Shown piece after piece: positions 14,295 to 16,621 of a DNA stretch of 16,621 nucleotides. The first letter of the stretch is position 1; the number at the start of each line of letters is the position of its first letter. The position numbers and the translations under genes are program-made. The notes beneath the pieces are model-generated. The model made no database searches, was not told where the DNA came from, and saw nothing but the letters and a program-made list of their open reading frames with translations. This stretch comes from an uncultured Eubacteriales bacterium (GTDB lineage Bacteria > Bacillota > Clostridia > Oscillospirales > Oscillospiraceae): contig URDK01000061.1 of assembly GCA_900546485.1 (NCBI GenBank), forward strand, positions 1-16,621, read 5' to 3'.

Positions 14295-14796
14295 ACCCCG
14301 TGATGTGCTCTGGGTCGTTCAAAACTTGCATGAGGTGAGAAGCGGCTTCTGCAAGAGAATCGTACTTCATCTGTTCAGGAACAGGCGCATCCAGAAGCGT
14401 AATGCCCCATTTCTGCATACATTCCGCAAGCTCCTTCTGCGCCAGCAGTGCAGCCTCCCGGCGCATTTCCGGGGAAGTGTTTCTGTCCAGAACGTAGGCA
14501 GTATTAAATCTGCCGTTGCGATCTTCCGTCAACTGCACCATGGAGTAGTGTTCCTCCCAGTAGTGGCAGTACCAGACTCTGCCGCCGATGTTCGCCATGT
14601 CATGATGCAATTCTTCTTCGCTGCTCCATTGTGGAGTTTCGGACAAAATGCGCTCCAGTTCCGAAAGAGCCTGCTGTTCTTCGTCCGATAACTTCTGACG
14701 GTGACATTCACGGTATAGGTCGTTCTGCCAATACGGACTCAGCTTTCCATTCCGGGCATCTTCCATTGCTTCTTCGATATTGGGTAGGATTGTCAT
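14293..14796 (-). CDS. Conserved-looking protein of unknown function, 167 aa
   Basis: From the ATG at 14796 the protein has 167 residues. GAGGTGA six bases upstream supports this start over the GTG at 14814, which would add six residues. It is acidic and helix-rich, with many Glu, Gln and Leu residues. A central motif, WYCHYWEEHYSMVQLTEDRNGRFNTAYVLDRN, looks like a beta-hairpin core, followed by a long helix, SPEMRREAALLAQKELAECM. There is no signal peptide, membrane segment or known catalytic motif. The style recalls accessory proteins of Firmicute integrative elements, but I do not recognise a family. It is on the same strand as the XRE regulator upstream but separated from it by a terminator, so it should have its own promoter; a TATAAT occurs on the minus strand near 14850-14860 without a clear -35 box. 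Confidence 0.7.
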   Translation of the reverse strand: MTILPNIEEAMEDARNGKLSPYWQNDLYRECHRQKLSDEEQQALSELERILSETPQWSSEEELHHDMANIGGRVWYCHYWEEHYSMVQLTEDRNGRFNTAYVLDRNTSPEMRREAALLAQKELAECMQKWGITLLDAPVPEQMKYDSLAEAASHLMQVLNDPEHITG

Positions 14797-14869
14797 GTCG
14801 TTCACCTCAAACACTCACTGTTAGCGTTATATGCACGCTTATAGTGTTGATTATAGACTATTTGAGGGC

Positions 14870-14907
14870 AAAAAGAAAGAGCGTCAGCACGTTTGCTGGC
14901 GTTCTTT
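14870..14907 (-). terminator. Terminator of the XRE regulator gene
   Basis: A 14-bp stem with two G-U pairs (AAAGAGCGTCAGCA against TGCTGGCGTTCTTT) is followed on the minus strand by CTTTTTG. It lies 10 bp after the regulator's stop codon. Confidence 0.8.
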
Positions 14908-14917
14908 GACATAGGTG

Positions 14918-15250
14918 TTATTTTGTAATATAGGGAATGTTGTCGGTGTATGCATTCAGAATGTCAATGGCAGCTTTCTTCTGCCCCGGTGTGAGCTGGC
15001 TCAGCTTTCTGCTCAGTTCGTCATCTGCCACATGGGATGCGGATGGAACGGAATCCCGGATCAGCACATCAGCAGATACGTCCAACACCTCTACGATTCG
15101 GATAAAGGTTTCCAGTTTGGGGATTTTTACTCCGCGCTCTAAATCTCCAACATAATTTGCCGACAAATCGACCCGTTCTGCAAACTGTTCAATCGTCCAG
15201 CCTTTTTCCTTGCGCTGTTCTCGTATTCGTTGACCCAAAAGCGTATTCAT
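14918..15250 (-). CDS. XRE-family helix-turn-helix transcriptional regulator
   Basis: A 110-residue repressor-type protein. Residues ~6-60 are a classic Cro/C1 helix-turn-helix: LGQRIREQRKEKGWTIEQFAERVDLSANYVGDLERG, with the recognition helix near SANYVGDLE (30-38), followed by the KIPKLETFIRIVEVL helix. The C-terminal tail (70-110) is charged and helical (ELSRKLSQLTPGQKKAAIDIL) and may mediate dimerisation. Such small regulators usually control their own gene and its neighbours in mobile elements. Two copies of a 13-bp site lie just upstream of its start and are likely autoregulatory. The ATG has GAGGT four bases upstream. The gene is followed by its own terminator. Confidence 0.92.
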   Translation of the reverse strand: MNTLLGQRIREQRKEKGWTIEQFAERVDLSANYVGDLERGVKIPKLETFIRIVEVLDVSADVLIRDSVPSASHVADDELSRKLSQLTPGQKKAAIDILNAYTDNIPYITK

Positions 15251-15268
15251 AGCGACCTCACATTCTAA

Positions 15269-15321
15269 TTGTGTTTGTTACACACAAATAGCATACCTGT
15301 CGCAATTTTTGTTATACACAA
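15269..15321. promoter_or_regulatory. Paired operator-like sites upstream of the XRE gene
   Basis: TTGTTACACACAA (15275-15287) and TTGTTATACACAA (15309-15321) differ by one base and are 34 bp apart, about three helical turns. Each has TTGT/ACAA ends. The first also belongs to a larger inverted repeat, TTGTGT...ACACAA (15269-15287). The position between the XRE gene and a divergent plus-strand gene suits a repressor that controls both directions. Confidence 0.6.
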
Positions 15322-15482
15322 TCCAATAGCGTTTGTTCAACGCCAGTTGGACGCTTTTGGAACGAAAAATTTTTGTGCGTATCTTTGGTCAAAAAAGCAA
15401 TGGTCTTTTGGGACGGTACATGGTACAATAGCAAACGTTGTGCCCCTTGGCACATGAACGAAGGTAAAAGGAGCTGCTGAAC

Positions 15483-15677
15483 GTGGATACGATCTATCTG
15501 ATGCCCGGTGAGGAACGCTGCGTTGATTTTCGAGATGCCAATGGAGTCCCGAAGGTACACTACACTTACTGTTCCATCCGTGGCAAACTTTTCAACTGCA
15601 CCTGCTGCACAAAGGACGAAGCCCAGCGGCTGTGTGAAGATTGGCTTATAAAACAGGACCGCTGCTATATAAACTAA
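15483..15677 (+). CDS. Cysteine-rich small protein, unknown function
   Basis: A 64-residue protein with a GTG start preceded by AAAGGAG at ten bases. It carries seven cysteines (13, 30, 39, 41, 42, 51, 61). The cluster FNCTCCTKDEAQRLCEDW suggests metal binding or a compact redox fold, but no known zinc-ribbon spacing is evident. There is no signal peptide. It is divergent from the XRE gene, with the paired operators about 160-210 bp upstream, so it may be under the same control. It converges with the 51-aa gene on a shared hairpin. I do not recognise the family. Small proteins of this type are common in Clostridial mobile elements (inference). Confidence 0.6.
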   Translation: MDTIYLMPGEERCVDFRDANGVPKVHYTYCSIRGKLFNCTCCTKDEAQRLCEDWLIKQDRCYIN

Positions 15678-15727
15678 AAAACACCGTCGAGGAAGCCTCC
15701 CAAATGGGAAGATTCCTCGGCGGTGTT
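15671..15727 (-). terminator. Convergent terminator between two small genes
   Basis: A long interrupted stem (15680-15727; AACACCG, CGAGGAA and CTCCCA with their partners) lies between the ends of the two small genes. On the minus strand it is followed by TTTTTTAGTTT, so it terminates the 51-aa gene efficiently. On the plus strand only CGTTTAT follows, so it may act weakly in that direction too. Confidence 0.85.
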
Positions 15728-15730
15728 CGT

Positions 15731-15886
15731 TTATCGGGTCTGGGTTTTCTCGGTGTTTTCTTTTTCCTCCGCAAAAAATCGTTCTACGTTTTTCTGTGCC
15801 CGGACCAGTTCTTGCATCTCGTTCCGTGCCTTGCGGTAGTCCGGGTAGCGGATACCGTCCATCGTGACGGTCAGAACTTTTTTCAT
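15731..15886 (-). CDS. Small charged helical protein, 51 aa, unknown function
   Basis: ATG at 15886 is preceded by an ideal AAAGGAGGG (15894-15902). The protein begins MKKVLTVTMDGIRYPDYRKAR, a short strand-turn, and continues as a highly charged helix (RNEMQELVRAQKNVERFFAEEKENTEK) that could form a coiled coil. It has no cysteines, signal peptide or membrane segment. It ends four bases before a terminator stem with a six-T run. The excellent ribosome binding site and terminator make a real gene likely. Its leader contains a hairpin and a terminator-like structure, so expression may be attenuated. I do not recognise the family. Confidence 0.65.
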   Translation of the reverse strand: MKKVLTVTMDGIRYPDYRKARNEMQELVRAQKNVERFFAEEKENTEKTQTR

Positions 15887-15908
15887 CGGTAAACCCTCCT
15901 TTGACGGA

Positions 15909-15982
15909 TTCGGGAAGTTCAGCCCGAAAATAAAAAAGCGCGTTCCTCTTTCTGTTCGGGAAGAACAGCGAGTGAACGCGCT
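15909..15982 (-). terminator. Terminator plus hairpin in the leader of the 51-aa gene
   Basis: AGCGCGTTC pairs with GAACGCGCT (15937-15982, with an inner CTGTTC/GAACAG stem) and is followed on the minus strand by TTTTTTATTTT. A second stem, TTCGGG/CCCGAA (15909-15928), lies between it and the ribosome binding site. It may stop a transcript entering from the right, or attenuate the 51-aa gene. No minus-strand gene is visible between here and the tRNA. Confidence 0.7.
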
Positions 15983-16034
15983 ATGTATGGAGAAAAGTGT
16001 TTTGCACGGTTTCGGGCAGGAATGTGGAAAATAG

Positions 16035-16199
16035 ATTTACACAAATTATCTTGTATTTACATGGATTTACAGGAAAGCGGCTACCAATTTTAGCAGAGAG
16101 CCGGAAAACAGAGTTCAAAAGGTGCTTTATGGGGCTTCATTAGCTGGGAACCTGATTTTATTAGCTGGAACCGAAAATTCTGCTAATGGCATTAGCTGG
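16035..16199. repeat. Two sets of helically phased short direct repeats
   Basis: ATTTACA occurs at 16035, 16055 and 16065 (steps of 20 and 10 bp). ATTAGCTGG occurs at 16139, 16160 and 16191 (steps of 21 and 31 bp). The steps are close to whole turns of B-DNA. The DNA holds no gene. Such arrays bind proteins cooperatively, for example integrase arm sites or replication iterons. The tRNA, a common attachment site, begins 85 bp to the right. Confidence 0.6.
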
Positions 16200-16218
16200 C
16201 TAATTTTGGTGATAGGTT

Positions 16219-16276
16219 CAAAATGAAAAATGCGAAGATCGTCTTTCACATGGAAAAATGACCTTCGCATTTTCAT
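16219..16276 (-). terminator. Terminator of tRNA-Arg
   Basis: ATGAAAAATGCGAAG pairs with CTTCGCATTTTCAT (16223-16276, one bulged A). On the minus strand it is followed by a T-rich run. It begins eight bases after the tRNA 3' end. Confidence 0.8.
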
Positions 16277-16283
16277 AAAGGGA

Positions 16284-16357
16284 TACCCCAGACAGGATTC
16301 GAACCTGCGGTCTCCTCCTTAGGAGGGAGGCGCTTTATCCAGCTAAGCTACTGAGGC
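16284..16357 (-). tRNA. tRNA-Arg (anticodon CCU)
   Basis: A 74-nt cloverleaf folds completely on the minus strand. The acceptor stem is GCCTCAG/CTGGGGT (two G-U pairs), the D stem GCTT/AAGC, and the anticodon stem CCTCC/GGAGG with loop CTCCTAA, giving anticodon CCU. The variable loop is AGACC, and the T arm carries TTCGAAT. The discriminator is A, and no CCA is encoded. It reads AGG codons. Confidence 0.95.
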
Positions 16358-16621
16358 ATATTATGTATTATCGTTGATTTTTTGAAATTCAACGCGCTTG
16401 GAAACGAATATGCAGAATGATTTTCACACCGAAGTGACCGACTGCGTTGCAACCGGAACGGTGTTAAACTTGTTGCATCAAAAATTGTTGAGAAAACTTT
16501 GATTCCCGGTCTTGCTTTTGATTAGAGCAATCACTTCTGCACCCAAGGTATCAGGTTGACCGAATTCTTAGGAGGGAGGCGCTTTATCCAGCTAAGCTAC
16601 TGAGGCATATTATGTATTATC
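16318..16621. repeat. Exact 55-nt direct repeat covering the tRNA-Arg 5' half
   Basis: Positions 16318-16372 and 16567-16621 are identical over all 55 bases, and the second copy runs to the window edge. The repeat covers the anticodon loop, D arm, 5' acceptor strand and the upstream DNA of the tRNA. The second copy lacks the tRNA 3' half. The 194 bases between the copies contain no gene that I can see. Confidence 0.9.
16365..16392 (-). promoter_or_regulatory. Possible promoter of tRNA-Arg
   Basis: On the minus strand TTGAAT (16387-16392) and TAATAC (16365-16370) are 16 bp apart, with the -10 box about 7 bp before the mature tRNA 5' end. Other AT-rich -10 choices exist nearby. A CGTTGA/TCAACG inverted repeat (16372-16394) overlaps it. 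Confidence 0.4.

Noticed and set aside
15312..15320. TTATACACA, a match to the DnaA box
   Set aside because: A single box that is part of the repeated 13-bp operator upstream of the XRE gene; no box cluster, dnaA or dnaN is nearby.
15982..16100. Short plus-strand frame beginning MYGEKCFARF
   Set aside because: No ribosome binding site, 36 codons, and it runs through the phased ATTTACA repeats.
16139..16199. ATTAGCTGG repeats as a CRISPR array
   Set aside because: Nine-base repeats with unequal 12-22-bp gaps, no spacers of constant size and no cas genes.

Overview
The window looks like chromosomal DNA from a GC-rich anaerobic gut Firmicute, probably class Clostridia (Oscillospiraceae/Ruminococcaceae-like). 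This rests on an acyl-CoA dehydrogenase/ETF/rubredoxin fusion, flavodiiron proteins, a Firmicute-type ferritin, an FMN_bind-type lipoprotein and strong AGGAGG ribosome binding sites. The genus is an inference from gene content; no rRNA or other phylogenetic marker is present.

Positions 1-11106 (all + strand) form an oxygen and nitrosative-stress / redox island. In order: an acyl-CoA dehydrogenase fused to the FAD domain of EtfA and a C-terminal rubredoxin (5' end outside the window); a flavodiiron protein (FprA type); class Ia ribonucleotide reductase alpha and beta; a two-lobed nitroreductase-family flavoprotein; a second flavodiiron protein; thioredoxin; thioredoxin reductase; a truncated Fur/PerR DNA-binding remnant; and ferritin. 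The likely logic is as follows. Acyl-CoA- or flavin-derived electrons pass through the built-in rubredoxin to a flavodiiron protein that reduces O2 or NO. Thioredoxin/TrxB can re-reduce the CxxC tail of the ribonucleotide reductase. Ferritin stores iron safely.

Positions 11231-12280 hold a decayed gene of the YgbA ('nitrous oxide-stimulated promoter') family, a SAM-dependent methyltransferase and a 54-residue two-helix membrane protein. Positions 12405-13931 (- strand) hold a secreted lipoprotein with three FMN_bind-like flavinylation motifs, two of them in a recent tandem duplication, with its own promoter and terminator. This suggests an extracytosolic flavin electron carrier.

Positions 14.0-16.6 kb look like accessory DNA: a run of hairpins resembling a transfer-origin or structured-RNA region, a 167-aa protein of unknown function, an XRE regulator with paired operators, two tiny genes sharing a terminator, two sets of helically phased short direct repeats, and a tRNA-Arg(CCU) gene. 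A 55-nt stretch covering the 5' half of this tRNA and its upstream DNA is repeated exactly at the right-hand end of the window. This is compatible with the remnant of an element inserted at the tRNA, or with an assembly-graph loop. No integrase, transposase, relaxase, CRISPR array or rRNA was found.
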